Part shown: positions 32,701 to 44,356 of the stretch, piece after piece
Layout: every line of letters starts with the position of its first letter
Position numbering within the stretch: the stretch's first letter is position 1
DNA from: Flaccisagitta enflata
Lineage: Eukaryota > Chaetognatha > Sagittoidea > Aphragmophora
Reading direction: 5' to 3'
Length of the DNA: 64,000 bases
NCBI GenBank assembly: GCA_965153355.1
Contig: OZ231126.1
Location: forward strand, 34,038,001-34,102,000
The notes under the pieces: generated by a model
Database searches by the model: none
The model's input: the letters and a program-made list of their open reading frames with translations, nothing else
What the model was told of the DNA's origin: nothing
Position numbers and translations under genes: made by a program

Positions 32701-32909
32701 AGTCGCGTGCTACGCGACTCTACAACCCGCTTTGTCGGTCCGTCCGTCGGTCCGTCCGTCCGCCCGTCCGGTGGTCGGTCCGTCATTACACTTTACTTTT
32801 TGGGGTTTTTGCGGTTTTGGCCTCACTGCTCCTGCCCAAATGATGGAGTGACCTCATTATGGCTCCCGCCCACCCGCACGCGACTGGGGTAGCTGTGTAT
32901 CCGGCCTTG
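32701..32909 (+). mobile_element. Complete TRE copy, GTCGCGTGC subtype (reference)
   Basis: Head AGTCGCGTGCTACGCGACTC after T7, TACAACCCGCTTTGTCGGTC, a CCGTCCGT array, ATTACACTTTACTTTTTGGG, GGCCTCACTGCTCCTGCCCA, GATGGAGTGACCTCATTATG, CCCACCCGCACGCGACTGGG, GTATCCGGCCTTG before T6. It is the closest match to the copy at 61759-61967. Confidence 0.95.
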
Positions 32910-33211
32910 TTTTTTGATTCACCTACATAATTCTGCTAGTTAGAGCTGATAAATTGCTCGAGAAAATCATGTGACCATGCAAATTGAAGTAGCAAACATA
33001 TATTCTATTGAAATCCCATCTTTGAGACCGCTGCAAAGTCTCGTCGACTGCTTCTGCTGTCTCTATGAAGGATATGCTTTGAATTTTCATTGGCGATATT
33101 TATGTCACTATCTTGACTGTACCTTTTTGTCATTAAATCTGTCGGTATGTCTGTCTATATCTGTCCGTTTGTCTATCTCTATCTATCTGTATGTGTCTAT
33201 CTCCATCTATC

Positions 33212-33221
<10 letters not shown>

Positions 33222-33261
<40 letters not shown>
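33222..33261. repeat. (CT)n microsatellite
   Basis: About 40 bp of perfect CT after CTATCTGTCT variants. Confidence 0.95.
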
Positions 33262-33268
<7 letters not shown>

Positions 33269-33284
33269 TATTGTCTGTGTTCGT

Positions 33285-33455
33285 TCCGTGTGTGTGTGCC
33301 GTGCGCATGTGTGTGTGCGCAAGCGTGCGTGAGCGTTTGCGTCAGTGAATGTGTGCGCGTTTGCATGTGTGTGTGTGTGTGTGTGTGCATGTGCATGTGT
33401 GTGTGTGGTGCGCATGTGCGTGTGTGTGCGCGCACGTGCGTGTGCGTGCATTTAT
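33285..33455. repeat. GT/GC-rich cryptic repeat
   Basis: Interspersed GTGTGTG and GCGCGTGCGTG words. Cys/Val and His/Thr frames are artefacts. Confidence 0.85.
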
Positions 33456-33594
33456 TTGCGTGCTTTCTTTTACGTCCATGCTGGTAAACATGAGTGCGTG
33501 TGTACATGTATTTTCATTTTCATTTCTTTTTGTGTGTTTAAAGTGATAGATACGAAAATGAAATTTGTCATCTTATGATTGGGATCCTCTATAG

Positions 33595-33752
33595 GACACG
33601 GAACAGCTTTGCTAAATGAGTCTGCGGGGGAAGCATTACACGCGGACTTTGATGCGCACTACAAAGGATACATTGTCAAAGATCTGAATGCCACCTTGTA
33701 TGCGACAAAGTTGCTTAAAAGCGTTACAGTCTACAATGCTCGTCATATCTGA
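33595..33752 (+). CDS. Possible terminal exon of an unrecognised, perhaps transposon-borne, protein
   Basis: After a plausible acceptor (GGGATCCTCTATAG) the + strand is open for 52 codons in phase 1 and ends at TGA. The peptide begins GHGTALLNESAGEALHADFD and ends LLKSVTVYNARHI. It is not low-complexity and uses varied codons, unlike every neighbouring frame. I have an impression, without proof, that proteins from repetitive elements can end with an 'xHxDF…LLxxVxxYNxxHI-stop' pattern. No upstream exon and no poly(A) signal were found. An isolated decayed element fragment is equally likely. Confidence 0.35.
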
Positions 33753-34060
33753 GAGAGTGATTTCATGTTAATCGTTCTTTGCAAATGTGGTATTCGTATT
33801 TTTGAATTGTTGAAAAGTATTTGAATTTGAATCTCGCATTAGAATTTGTATTTTGGTAAAGAATGAGTTTTTGTATGATGTATGGAGATAAAAGTACAGT
33901 GTAACAGATGGCCAGCTGGCTAAATACACGTATATAGACGAACCAACCGACAAGCAGTTCCAGTTACGTCGCGCAACGAGCAAAATGAAATTGACAGGCG
34001 GGCCCAAATGCCTTCAGAGCAATTACATTAACTCTTTTAACGGGCCAACGCCCCCCCCCA
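33753..34060. other. No recognised feature
   Basis: AT-rich spacer. No gene seen. Confidence 0.5.
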
Positions 34061-35100
<1,040 letters not shown>

Positions 35101-35166
35101 ATGTGGATGGGGGTTGGATGCCCCTGCCCACTCATCCGCAACGATATTGTGACCCTGCGTCACTTG
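35101..35166 (+). repeat. TRE tail, CACTTG subfamily
   Basis: GTGGATGGGGGTTGGATGCC, CCTGCCCACTCATCCGCAAC, GATATTGTGACCCTGCGTCA, CTTG before TT. The head and array seem to have been replaced by the expanded GA tract. Confidence 0.85.
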
Positions 35167-35573
35167 TTCTATTTGCTCTTGAGAACTACAAAAGGTTCCA
35201 AGCAACGAGACAAAGATGCTTGCACCGCTTACTCCACTCAGTCGCTTTGCCACTCTCTCCGTTTATGGGCCTGCTCACTTACTTTGCTCAATCCCTTGTA
35301 GGATGGTTGCTATTCATGAACATGTGTTCACGCTGTAATCGTGTTTCACAGAAAATAACGCGATCGTTGTCCTCAGTAGAAACACGCTCTAACTGAATTA
35401 GGTGTACTTAGCACTAATTAGGTGGGCTTTTGAAAAAATTGATATATTTGTTTGCAGTCTTTTTTCGTTACCTGAGTTACCAGATTTGGGGGAAAGCATT
35501 TGTATATTGCTGGGATATTGCTCTACTATTACATTGATATTTACATTTAGTAATACATAAAAAAAAAGTATTT
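35167..35573. other. No recognised feature
   Basis: Spacer without a gene. Confidence 0.5.
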
Positions 35574-35600
35574 TTAGATGCGTCCTCGCATCTCTATGTA
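35574..35600 (+). repeat. TRE head, AGATGCG subtype
   Basis: TTTTTAGATGCGTCCTCGCA then TCTCTATG. The same hairpin family as 40148-40263. Continues into ordinary sequence and a (CT)n tract. Confidence 0.6.
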
Positions 35601-35633
35601 AGATTGAGCCAAATCCGGCAAGATCGAGCAAGA

Positions 35634-35636
<3 letters not shown>

Positions 35637-35680
<44 letters not shown>
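35637..35680. repeat. (CT)n microsatellite
   Basis: About 44 bp of perfect CT. Confidence 0.95.
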
Positions 35681-35684
<4 letters not shown>

Positions 35685-35753
35685 TCACGCGCGCCTGAAA
35701 TAAAGCTTAGACGCAGGAAAAAACGGATCTATGGGTCGAATTTCGGCCATGTT

Positions 35754-36456
35754 AGTCGCGTGCACGCGGTTCTACAACCTGCTTTGTCCGTCGGTCGGTC
35801 TCACTTTTTTGGCGGTAGCTTTTTCGGCGTAACAGGTGGTTTTTGTATTGCTGCTCCTGCCCAAAAGCTTGGGTTAACCTTTTTTGGGCAGTGGCCCCGA
35901 AGGGGTAGATGACCTATGCTTTCACACACATGGGGGATTTTCTACTCCTTCTCGTCCGTCCTTCCCCCCTCTGACTCAGATGCTAGCTTCTGCTGCCCAA
36001 ATCCCAACCTCGAGGCCCAAATCCCAGCTTCGAGGCCTCAATCCCAGCCTCGAGGCCCAAATCCCAACCTTGTGGCCCAAATCCCAACCTTGAGGCCCAA
36101 ATTCCAGCCTTGAGGCCCAAATCTCAGCCTCGAGGCTCAAATCCCATCCTTGAAGCCCCAAGACTGGGATTTGGGCCTCAGGGCTGGGATTTGGGCCTCG
36201 AGATTGGGATTTGGGCCTTCAGGCTAGGATCTGAGTCAGAGGGGGGATGGACGGACGAGAAGGAGGAGAAAATCCCCCAAATGTGTGAAAGCATAGGTCA
36301 TCAACCCCTTTGGGGCCGCTGCCCTGCTCCCCCATCAACTTCAACCACAACCTACTTAGGCAGGGCATGGGAACCGCTGACCATCTAACGCTTTTGCGAC
36401 TATTATCACTGCCCCTGCCCACTTGCGCGCAACTTCGGTAGCCGTGTATCCGGAAT
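35754..36456 (+). mobile_element. TRE copy interrupted by an FB element
   Basis: Left part: AGTCGCGTGCACGCGGTTCT, ACAACCTGCTTTGTCCGTCG, GCTGCTCCTGCCCAAAAGCT. Right part: CACTGCCCCTGCCCACTTGC, GCGCAACTTCGGTAGCCGTG, TATCCGG. The 520 bp between them is an FB inserted at a T-run. The CCTTG terminus is altered to AATTGG where the TA element at 36462 begins. Confidence 0.88.
35886..36405 (+). mobile_element. FB element with inverted 20 bp arrays, nested in a TRE
   Basis: Arms 35886-35990 and 36232-36325: GGGCAGTGGCCCCGAAGGGG, GATGACCTATGCTTTCACAC, CGTCCGTCC, CTCTGACTCAGAT and complements. The core has about eight forward AAATCCCAACCTCGAGGCCC units, then three inverted ones. The 3' region GGGAACCGCTGACCATCTAA to TTTGCGACTATTAT is shared with 46850-46890. 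The complement of that end, ATAATAGTCGC, recalls a TRE head (TTTTTAGTCGC). Confidence 0.9.
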
Positions 36457-36461
36457 TGGTA

Positions 36462-36888
36462 CACTTTTTTTTTATAAGAGACCAGTTTATAAGAGACATG
36501 AGCCTGAGATTTGCCAAAATTTTAAGAACAAAATAAGAGAATGCACAGGCTGAGATTCAGCTTCGGTCATTTTTGAAAACAATTTTATTCAAGTTTCTTA
36601 TCTAAAAAATGAGTTTAATTCAAATTTTTCTGAAATATAGGTTGTTTATCTTAAAAAATAACTTCTTTTCTTAGTTTGCCTACAAAATCAGGCATTATAT
36701 AAAAAGAAATATAACAATTATCAAGTTTAAGATACAACTGCTCTAAATAAGGTATTTTTATACAATCTATACATTTATGAACGTCAAACAAATTAAAAAA
36801 TCTTTAAGAGAATTTCAGGCTGAAAACAGACAAAAATTTAAGAACACCCAGAGTTCAAAAAAGCTGTCTCTTATATAAAAAAAAAGTG
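36462..36888. mobile_element. TA-flanked miniature element (427 bp)
   Basis: CACTTTTTTTTTATAAGAGA at the left pairs with GTCTCTTATATAAAAAAAAA plus GTG at the right, both bordered by TA. No coding capacity. It sits at the very end of the preceding TRE. Confidence 0.8.
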
Positions 36889-37452
36889 TATTGAACATAT
36901 AGATGAATAAATGAACAAAAAGAGATATGAATGAATTAATGGATGAATGAGTGCCTAGAAAGTCACGAAAATGAAAGTTGTAAGGCACGCGCACGAGAGG
37001 AAAATAACAGAAATGAAGAAATCATCCATCTTACGCAATTTTACATAACCGTGATGGACAGGCAGACCAACAGACAGACATGAATTTTTATGGATGTGGG
37101 GTTAATACATACTACAGAGTGATCATGACCGTAGCAGTCAGAAATCAAGTTCATTTGCATTCGTAGTATGTTCCTAATTGAGCCACTAAAAAACAAATAA
37201 ATTCAATTTCCTTTTGTCACAAAGAAACTCAATTTTCTCCGCAACCCCTTGACCGATCGAGTTGAAATTTTACACAGAGACACTACTTAAAAAATGCCGT
37301 CGAATGAGCTCAATCCCAGCATTATGGCTTAATTAAAAGAAGAGATATGATTTTGTAACAATTTAAAAAATGCGACGATTTGAACCAAGAGCTAGTATTT
37401 TCTTTCTCCTTGTCAGAATGATTTTAAAAGAAAATTTGCTTTAGTCGGGAAA
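36889..37452. other. Spacer holding a dispersed repeat (37240-37372)
   Basis: Positions 37285-37372 are the uninterrupted counterpart (inverted) of the flanks of the TRE at 31864-32209; the A6 run at 37289-37294 marks the empty insertion site. No gene. Confidence 0.75.
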
Positions 37453-37602
37453 CAAGGCCGGATACACCAGTTGCGGACGGGTGGGCAGGAGCGGAAATGT
37501 GCGTTTTCAAACTTTTCGACTCGTGCTCACCGACCGACCGACCGACCGACCGACCGACGGACGGACGGACAAAGCCTCTTATAGAGTTGCGTGTCCGCAA
37601 CT
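37453..37602 (-). mobile_element. Complete TRE copy, GTTGCGGAC subtype
   Basis: CAAGGCCGGATACACCAGTT, GCGGACGGGTGGGCAGGAGC, TTTTCGACTCGTGC, a (CCGA)n/(CGGA)n array, AAAGCCTCTTATAGAGTTGC, GTGTCCGCAACT, then AAAAA. Confidence 0.93.
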
Positions 37603-37904
37603 AAAAAGTCAGTCAGTCTTTGACTATTTGACATATTCGAGAGAAACAGGGTTTTCATTTTCTATATGAAAGATGAATCTCCTAGGCTGACAAATCTCTA
37701 TGAAATTGATAGGGTAAGTAAATTTGATAATTCTCTTTCATTTGCCAAGCAGAATGCTCTACAACAAATATTTTTCATGTTATGATTTTTTAAAGATTTA
37801 TTTATGAAAATTGTGAATTGAATTTTTTAAATTTTTTTATTTTAAGTAGATCAAAAAGGTGTACTTACGTATGTTTGTTTGAGCATGCAAATACAAAAAC
37901 ATGT

Positions 37905-38275
37905 TTATGAGCATAGCTACTCATCTGTGAGGGTGTTTTTGAGGATTCTAGCTCATTTAGCTCAGTTTCTTTTTTTTTTTTTAAATGTGATAAAAGAACA
38001 GATATTTTGATACATGTTTAAAAAAGCAGATACAAAAAAGTATATCAGTGAGCATAACTGCTCATCTGTGAGGGTGTTTTTAAGCATTTTAGCTCACTTA
38101 GCTCATTTAGCTCAGTCTTTTTTTTTGTGATTTTAATGGAGATAAATAAGTGTTTTGATGGGAGCATGTGAATACATGAAAGCATGTCAGTGAGCATAGC
38201 TGATTGTCTGGTTAAGTGATTTTGAGCATTTTAGCTCATCTAGCTCATTTGCCTCAGTCCTATTTTTCTCTGATT
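37905..38275. repeat. Three tandem units of about 130-145 bp
   Basis: GAGCATAGCTACTCATCTGTGA, GAGCATAACTGCTCATCTGT and GAGCATAGCTGATTGTCTGG open three units, each followed by TTTTAGCTCA(T/C)(T/C)TAGCTCA and a poly-T stretch. Confidence 0.8.
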
Positions 38276-38720
38276 TTCAGTGTAAAAAGTATATACAATT
38301 GCTCTTGATTTGATCTAATAGAAAAAAAGATTTGCAGTGACTAAAGACAAAAGCTTGGTGAAAAGTGACCAATGCTTACGACTTTTTTCCTCACGGCGAA
38401 AGCCGCCATGACTGGTAAAAACTCACCGAAGGTTGATTTGTGTTCCCTGGGTGACATGAAACACTAATCCAACACTCACATCTATGGACACTCACCCCTA
38501 CCTTATACGGAGTAACAGACCGCCGTGCGACAAGCTTCTTTCGAGCACGCGATTTTCTTGCCAGTACAGTTGACATACAGTAGATGTCGTCTAGACTTGG
38601 AAATACGCTGGAATTAATTACAGGAAGATAAATAAACTTAAGATATTTGGAATATAAACTAATAAAAGGATGCTTTATTGCCCATGAGTGTTGGTTGCCA
38701 TGGAAACACATTTCTATGTA
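38276..38720. other. No recognised feature
   Basis: Spacer. CACTCACCCCTACCTTATAC near 38490 resembles the complement of 31600-31640 (GCATAAGCTAGGGGTGAGTG), so another dispersed repeat passes through here. Confidence 0.5.
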
Positions 38721-38996
38721 TTCACGCTAAAGTATCAATATTTTGAGAAATTTTTTGAGGGAACATTGTTTAAAATAAAATTTGCTACAACTTTCCCACG
38801 ATATGTTCTGTAAGAATATCGTTCGTACGGCAGTTGCTAGGGAGCATCACAGGGCTGTCACATATAGTTACGCTCCCTAGCAATGGCTAAACGAGCAATA
38901 TTCTTACAGAATATATTGTGGGAAAGTTGTAGCAAATTTTATTTTAAACAATGTTCCCTCAAAAAATTTCTCAAAATATTGATACTTTATCGTGAA
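38721..38996. mobile_element. Near-perfect 276 bp palindrome, TA-flanked
   Basis: TTCACGCTAAAGTATCAATA at the left and TATTGATACTTTATCGTGAA at the right continue inward with few mismatches for about 125 bp per arm. The turn lies near 38855. The edges are TA. It lies 25 bp downstream of the putative donor of the minus-strand exon at 39022-40129. Confidence 0.9.
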
Positions 38997-39021
38997 TACG
39001 CCTTCCTCCATCGCTACTTAC

Positions 39022-39346
39022 ACGACGGGAGTCGCTTTCCGCCCCGCCGTCATCTTCGGTGTGCCCGTCGGAATTGGCGGCGTCGTCGTTAGCGGCGGCG
39101 TCGTCGTCAGCGGCGGCGCCATCGTCGCCGTCGTTGGCCGTGGCAGTGTCGCCGTGGCGTCTTCGGAATCGCCGGCGTCACTTTCTCGCTCATCACTGGC
39201 GTCCCCAACGGCATCCACTTCCTCGACGTCGTCGACATTAAAGACTATCCCACTGTTGGAGCCGTCGTCGTCGCCGTCGTTGTCGCAGCTGCTGCCACCA
39301 CCATCATCATCCGATTCTTCGTCGTCCTCTTGCGACGACGACGACG

Positions 39347-39436
<90 letters not shown>

Positions 39437-40129
39437 GCCTGATGATGATTGGCGAGGGTGGTCTGTCGTCTTTTAAGATATCGTTAAGTTCCTCTTTCAG
39501 CTTCCTGATCTTTCTTTTTTCATTATCGCGCCAGTTTTCCGCGTCCACACGTCGTTCTTCCACGCGTCGACGATGATCTTCCAACTGCCTTTCCGCAGCC
39601 GTGATTTTCTCGATCAAGTCTTTCTCAGTTTCATCTTCCTCCTGTTTTCTTTCTTTCTCTCCTTCCTCCCACTCCTTGAGGCCGCAGACTGACTCTGCGA
39701 TCTCACTCTTCTTTCCTTCCACCTTCTCCTTTTCTTTCCTTTCTTCCTCCCTTTTTCTTTCCTCCTCTTCCTTTCTTCTCCGTTGCTCTTCTTTTCTTTT
39801 CCGCTCCTATTCCTTTCTTTTTTGTTCCTCTACTTCCTTTCTTATTCGTTCCTCTTCTTCCTTTCTTTTCTTTTCTTCCTTCCTTTTTTCTTCCGCCTTT
39901 TTCTTCTCCTCTTCCTTTTGTTTCTACTCCTTTTTCTTCTCCTCTTTTGCTTTTTTCTGTCGAGAGATCGCCTGTTTGACCTGTAGCTTGTACTTGTCGA
40001 TGATGGCTTGCAGCTGGCTGCAGACCAGGAGCTTTTCTTCCTCCTTTTCCCGACGTTCCTCTTCCTTTTCCCGCATTCGTCTTTCAACTGCAGGATTCGA
40101 AGCCGGTTTTTCGATTTCCTCAGCCACTT
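39022..40129 (-). CDS. Candidate exon 6 (Lys/Glu-rich, polyQ, acidic), with two in-frame TAG codons
   Basis: The minus frame starts after an acceptor (TTATTCTTCATGACGCAG) in phase 1 and is continuous to GTCGT|GTAAGTAG, a strong donor. Order of the peptide: a mixed head (EEIEKPASNPAVERR), a helical Lys/Glu/Arg stretch of about 200 residues, LIEKITAAERQLEDHRRRVE, about 30 Gln encoded by CAA, SSSSSQEDDEESDDD, and a Thr/Pro tail (PPLTTTPPLTTTPPIPT). Two TAG codons interrupt it at 39924-39926 and 39807-39809, both after Glu. No frameshift separates the parts. Either this is a pseudogene-like exon, the middle is intronic, or the frame is a purine-rich accident. The donor is in phase 2, unlike the five other exons. 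Confidence 0.4.
39348..39437. repeat. (TTG)n tract encoding polyQ on the minus strand
   Basis: About 30 perfect units, read as CAA (Gln) in the candidate minus-strand exon. The neighbouring codons are varied, unlike at the other TTG tracts. Confidence 0.95.
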
Positions 40130-40147
40130 CTGCGTCATGAAGAATAA

Positions 40148-40263
40148 CAAGCCCGATCGGGCAACTAGATGCGTCATCTGCGTGATATTAGCAGAGGCGT
40201 AACGGACGGACGGACCGACCGACGGACGGACAGACCCTCTTATAGAGATGTGATGACGCATCT
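40148..40263 (-). mobile_element. Complete TRE copy, AGATGCGTCATC subtype
   Basis: CAAGCCCGATCGGGCAACTA, then AGATGCGTCATCTGCG, an array of GACGGACGGACCGACC, CCCTCTTATAGAG and the hairpin GATGTGATGACGCATCT before AAAAA. The 12 nt word AGATGCGTCATC near one end is the exact complement of GATGACGCATCT at the other. It ends 18 bp from the predicted acceptor of the exon at 39022-40129. Confidence 0.85.
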
Positions 40264-40654
40264 AAAAACGAGACTTTGCGTGAATACACTTTGACATCCT
40301 TCATGATAAACTAATGTCCGAATTTATGGATGCAATAATTCCCGTATGACAGAGTTGAATCCGTAAATTCATCCAGTTGGGCGAAGAAGAGCGAAGGTTA
40401 ATTTCTAACTTACGTCGTTGTTTAATCCGCAACGCGCAGTTTCGTTTCGAAGTCAACGAATCGACGATACATTAATGGTTCTATAAGTAATAAACAGGCA
40501 TGGATATTATGAATTAATTTGCTATTTCTCCTTCCTTGCTGCGTTGGTAGATATGTTCATGGATCTCTCTCGCTTGCGCGAGCAATTCAATTCAACCACC
40601 CGCTATGTTGCTCGGTCTGTTGGTTGGTATGGGAGTCGGTTGGTCGGACTGCAC
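40264..40654. other. No recognised feature
   Basis: Spacer without repeat partner or gene. Confidence 0.45.
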
Positions 40655-40760
40655 CACCGCGCGCGTGCGCGTGCGTGTGAGCGTGTGTATGTGCGTGCGT
40701 GCGTGTATGCATGCGTGCGTGCCTGTGTGCGTGCGTGCTTGCGTGTGTGTGTGAGCACAT
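40655..40760. repeat. GT/GC-rich cryptic repeat
   Basis: GCGTGCGTGTATGCATGCGTG-like words. A weak TRE tail remnant (CGACGATATTGTGACTC) follows at about 40786. Confidence 0.8.
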
Positions 40761-41142
40761 GCGTGTACGTGGAACGACATCCCCATCCTCGACGATATTG
40801 TGACTCTGTTATTAGTATTTTCTCCCTCTTCATACCAAGTGAAGTTCTTCCTTGTGAAGATTCTTTGTAGCTTTTCCTCCTGTTCCTTCTTATTCGCGTT
40901 CGTATTTGTATTTGCCAAATATTGCCAACTTGTTATGAGGAAACATTCATGAGTCACGTTTTGGCTGTACGATGTAGTATCATAGTTCGATTTTGGTCCA
41001 ATTAGCAAACGAATACCAAACTGAGACAGCTTAACTTAAAATCCATGAGAGAAAGAAAAAAAATTCTTCTGACTTGAGTAAAGAAGGACATCTGCGCTAT
41101 TGGCATTTTGTAAGTGGAAATTGTTCATGAAAAGAATGTCTC
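40761..41142. other. No recognised feature
   Basis: Spacer, no gene. Confidence 0.45.
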
Positions 41143-41938
41143 GAGCCCGGTAGAGATTTTACCCACCCTAAAACTTTTACCGCTGTAAAAATTTTACCGC
41201 AGTAAATACTTTACAGTGGTAAAGCTTTTACTGCAGTAAAGCATTTACCCATGAGGCATGTCGCCCACTGTTGAAGGGCCCTCTGTGGGTCCCAAACCCG
41301 CATAATCCATCGGTTCTTCTACCCCCACAGTAAATGGCAGTAACCAATGAGCCAGTGTATCACCTGACTATAATGGCATAAAAAATGTATAAAATCTAAG
41401 TTTAATGACAAAATTATTTTTTTCTTCATGAAGACATCAGCTTTGTAAGACAACTGCTTCTTAACAAATGAAGATAAAGACCTTAACTTGGGCTCATTTT
41501 AAAAAGTAATAAAAGCTCTTTAAAATTAGCCCAAGTTGAGGTCAGTAGCTTTATTTGTTTGGGAGATACAAGCTTGCAAAGTTGTGACAAAAATCAATAT
41601 TTTCTCCAAAAAGGCATCAACTTTGGAAGACAACTGCTTCTAAATGGACACAGCTGATGATCTCCACTTGGGCTCATTTTAAAGAGTAAGTAAAGATCTT
41701 TAAAATGAGCCCAAATTGAGGTCACTAGCTTAATTCGTTTAGGAGATATAAGTTTACAAAGATGAGTAATATATAAGAATATCAAAAAAACAACACCATT
41801 AGGAGGGGTGTGGCGGGCACACTTTAGAGAAGCCCCAAGGTCAAATTTTTGTGATGGACTATCTATATACATGATTTTGAGCCAGATTCCTTGGATAGAG
41901 AGCCTCACCATGAAAAAGCGTGTTTTTATAGTGGGGGC
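41143..41938 (-). repeat. Large dispersed repeat, copy 2 (0.8 kb, inverted to copy 1)
   Basis: CTCGAGCCCGGTAGAGATTT at the left and GCGTGTTTTTATAGTGGG at the right mirror 30200-30223 and 28603-28625. It lacks the 0.8 kb palindromic insert of copy 1 (junction at GAAGGGCCCTCTGTGGGTC, about 41275). The terminal 41160-41255 zone alternates TTTAC and GTAAA words. Two internal stems of about 110 bp are kept. Confidence 0.85.
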
Positions 41939-42030
41939 AGGGGGCAGGGGCAGTATTGCAAAAACCGCTCGCAATTCCAAAATATTTTGGACCTAAGGAC
42001 CAACGGACGGACCGACCGAGCGACCGACAC
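41939..42030 (-). repeat. TRE body and array fragment
   Basis: GGGGCAGGGGCAGTATTGCA, AAAACCGCTCGCAATTCCAA, AACGGACGGACCGACCGAG, GACACGGTAAG. It adjoins the end of the large repeat without a spacer, as the CAAGGTCGG fragment does at copy 1. Confidence 0.75.
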
Positions 42031-43692
42031 GGTAAGTTAAGAAAGGATGGGGAGGAAAGGGAGAATAGTTGAAGGTCGATGACGCCTGTCACGCCCACTC
42101 ATCGCATATACAGAAAGTAAAGTAGAAATGGAAAGGTTGTGCGTGTCATCCCGCCACTTTTTGTTTCAACTTTTTTTTTTAAGCATTTGTGTACGTGTAA
42201 GTGCAAGTGCGTGTGTGCTGTCACGTGTGCAGCATGAGTGATTGGTTTTACATGATAAAGTTCATTTGTTAGTAGCTGCCACCACCACCACCACTAGATA
42301 ATGATCTATTTGTTTTACTTCATAGAGTTAAATTTGAACGCGTTCTGAAAAAAACTCGCCCCGGGAAGTGTCTAGACTCACGACAAGCGTAAATCACCAC
42401 CGATCTAGGCTGTCTTTGGTTTGTTTGATAGAGATTTGTTTTCTCTCGCGACTTTTGCTATCTAGAATGGTCGTTTGTTTGTTTGAAATATATGAGAGGT
42501 ACAAATATAAAAACGATTCATGACTGACAAACACAACTTTACGTTCAGAGTTAGAGTCCAGGGACTGAAAGGTCAACTTCAGAGCAGTTCATCAAAATCG
42601 TTTTTAAGCAAAAGCATTTCGTCTATGTTAAGGTCAAAACAATTTTTGTCACTGTTAATCTTCAAATTGAGAGGTTATTTCACTTTTCTTACTCGATCTA
42701 CTTCATCAGGAGGAGGATTACTCAATGTAGCGCGGTTTTTTGCAGAGAGTTTTCTGCGTCACTCAGTGCGTAGCACTCAGTTGTGGTGCGTTGCGCATGT
42801 GTATAAAGATAAGAAAATAAAGATTTGTTTTTCAATATATTTCGCAGTTCTCCTGCCGTTGCATGTAGCCAGACATGAATTGAGGTGCCCTCTACTATCA
42901 CACGATCTCCAAAAAATGTTTTTGTCACGATTTTCCACATTTTTAAAAGTAAGGTGACGCGCAGTGATACATGGTAACTGAGACTTGGACTCTGAAAAAA
43001 ATGTGTGGGGGCAAGTTCTAGAAAATAAGCGTACAATTCATCAACCATTTTTTTTCGTCATTTTTGTAAATGAAAAGTTATATAACTTGAAATCGACATA
43101 AGCTAAAGATTTCTGGTCCCCCTAGTTTTTTTCGCGGCTTCATGTTTCATAGGTGGGGAAAAAATCCATATTCAGAAGCGTCAGGAAGCAACTCTTACTT
43201 CTTTACCTACCACCACCAACAACAAAAACATAATCTAAGTGATGTTAGACGTATCGAGAAATCCACTCGTAACTCCCGCTATCTGATCTCACCCCCCCAC
43301 ACACACTACAAAAAAGAACTAAAAGGAAGATTTTGATGTCGTCAAATCGTGCCAAGGGGATCCTTTTCTTTGGGTCGATAGGTAGGAAACTGACAGCAGT
43401 AAGAAAAAAGAGGGATATATGAATAGAAAAGAGTCCCATGAATGAATGATATGGCCGTCATTCATTTTCATACATAATTTCTTCCCCTGCCCACATTTCT
43501 TTGACGGCGGTGAAGGCAGAGTCAGAACTGAGCTGAGAATCAGTGCGGCTCGTCTTGAGACGGATTTGCCATAAAGAAAATGATGAAAAAGAAGATTTGA
43601 CGATGGAAAGCCAAAATCGGTAATGTGACACTTCTCTCGGATTAGAGCATCGAAGAGATTTTGGCTTTCTGAATCAATCTGTCTGTCAGTCT
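42031..43692. other. Unique-looking spacer, no gene accepted
   Basis: Open frames of 145 codons on + (42520-42957) and 108 on minus (42722-43048) overlap each other. Neither shows a start context, splice pair or motif that I trust. Short tracts only (CCACCACCAC at 42282). Confidence 0.45.
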
Positions 43693-43751
43693 TTGTTTGT
43701 GTGTTTGTGTGTGTGTTTGTGTGTGTGTTTGTGTGTGTGTTTGTCTGTGTG
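43693..43751. repeat. 12 bp GT-type minisatellite
   Basis: About four units of TTTGTGTGTGTG. Confidence 0.85.
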
Positions 43752-43844
43752 TGATAAATCGAAAATGAAAATTTCGATGTAAAAACATTCGATTAAACGA
43801 CTTAAACTCCCTAGTCCCTTCAAGATCGTTATAGGGGGTTCCTA

Positions 43845-44356
43845 TTGGGTGCTTCACATAGCAAAAGTTGCTTATTTCTTTTCATCCTCTTTACCTAATG
43901 TGGAGTGGGCAATTTTAGGACCCTTACCACTTTTCTTTTATCAAAAATTGTTCATCTTCCGTTTTTTAGAAAATTGTTTTTGAGAGCCTAATTTGTATAT
44001 TGCAGTGGGATAAAAAAATATGCTGATCTTCTCTGAATTAGCTTTTATAAACTTCTGTTCTTTAGAGAATTGTTAACCTGCTTTTTCACAAGCTCTTACG
44101 TAACTTATGCTCTGATATTTTGATTTATTTTCACAAAAATCATGGTTTCTAAAATAACAATTGTTCCTTTTGTAACAAGACTACACAGGATTTTGCTGAA
44201 TTCTGGGAAATCTGAGTTAACTTTAAGGCCAAAACAAAAATGGAAGATGAAGGAATTTTGAGAAAAGGAAAACGGTCATCTTCATGATTTTTTTCACTCC
44301 ATATTGGGTTAGCGGGACGAAAAGAAAATCAAATTTTTTGCTATGTAGTTGGGTTA
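43845..44356. repeat. Palindromic element, about 510 bp
   Basis: TTGGGTGCTTCACATAGCAA near the left pairs with TTTTGCTATGTAGTTGGGTT at the right; TACCTAATGTGGAGTG pairs with CACTCCATATTGGGTTA further in. A start-like block also occurs at 31265. Confidence 0.55.

Noticed and set aside
39804-39928. Recoding of TAG as a sense codon in this organism
   Set aside because: Only one dubious frame shows in-frame TAG; the other candidate exons contain none, so there is no basis for a variant code.
42722-43048. Possible SAP18-like segment (SIHVWLHATAGELRNIL) on the minus strand
   Set aside because: The short resemblance to a W…AT..EL pattern is not supported by neighbouring motifs, and no donor follows in the right place.
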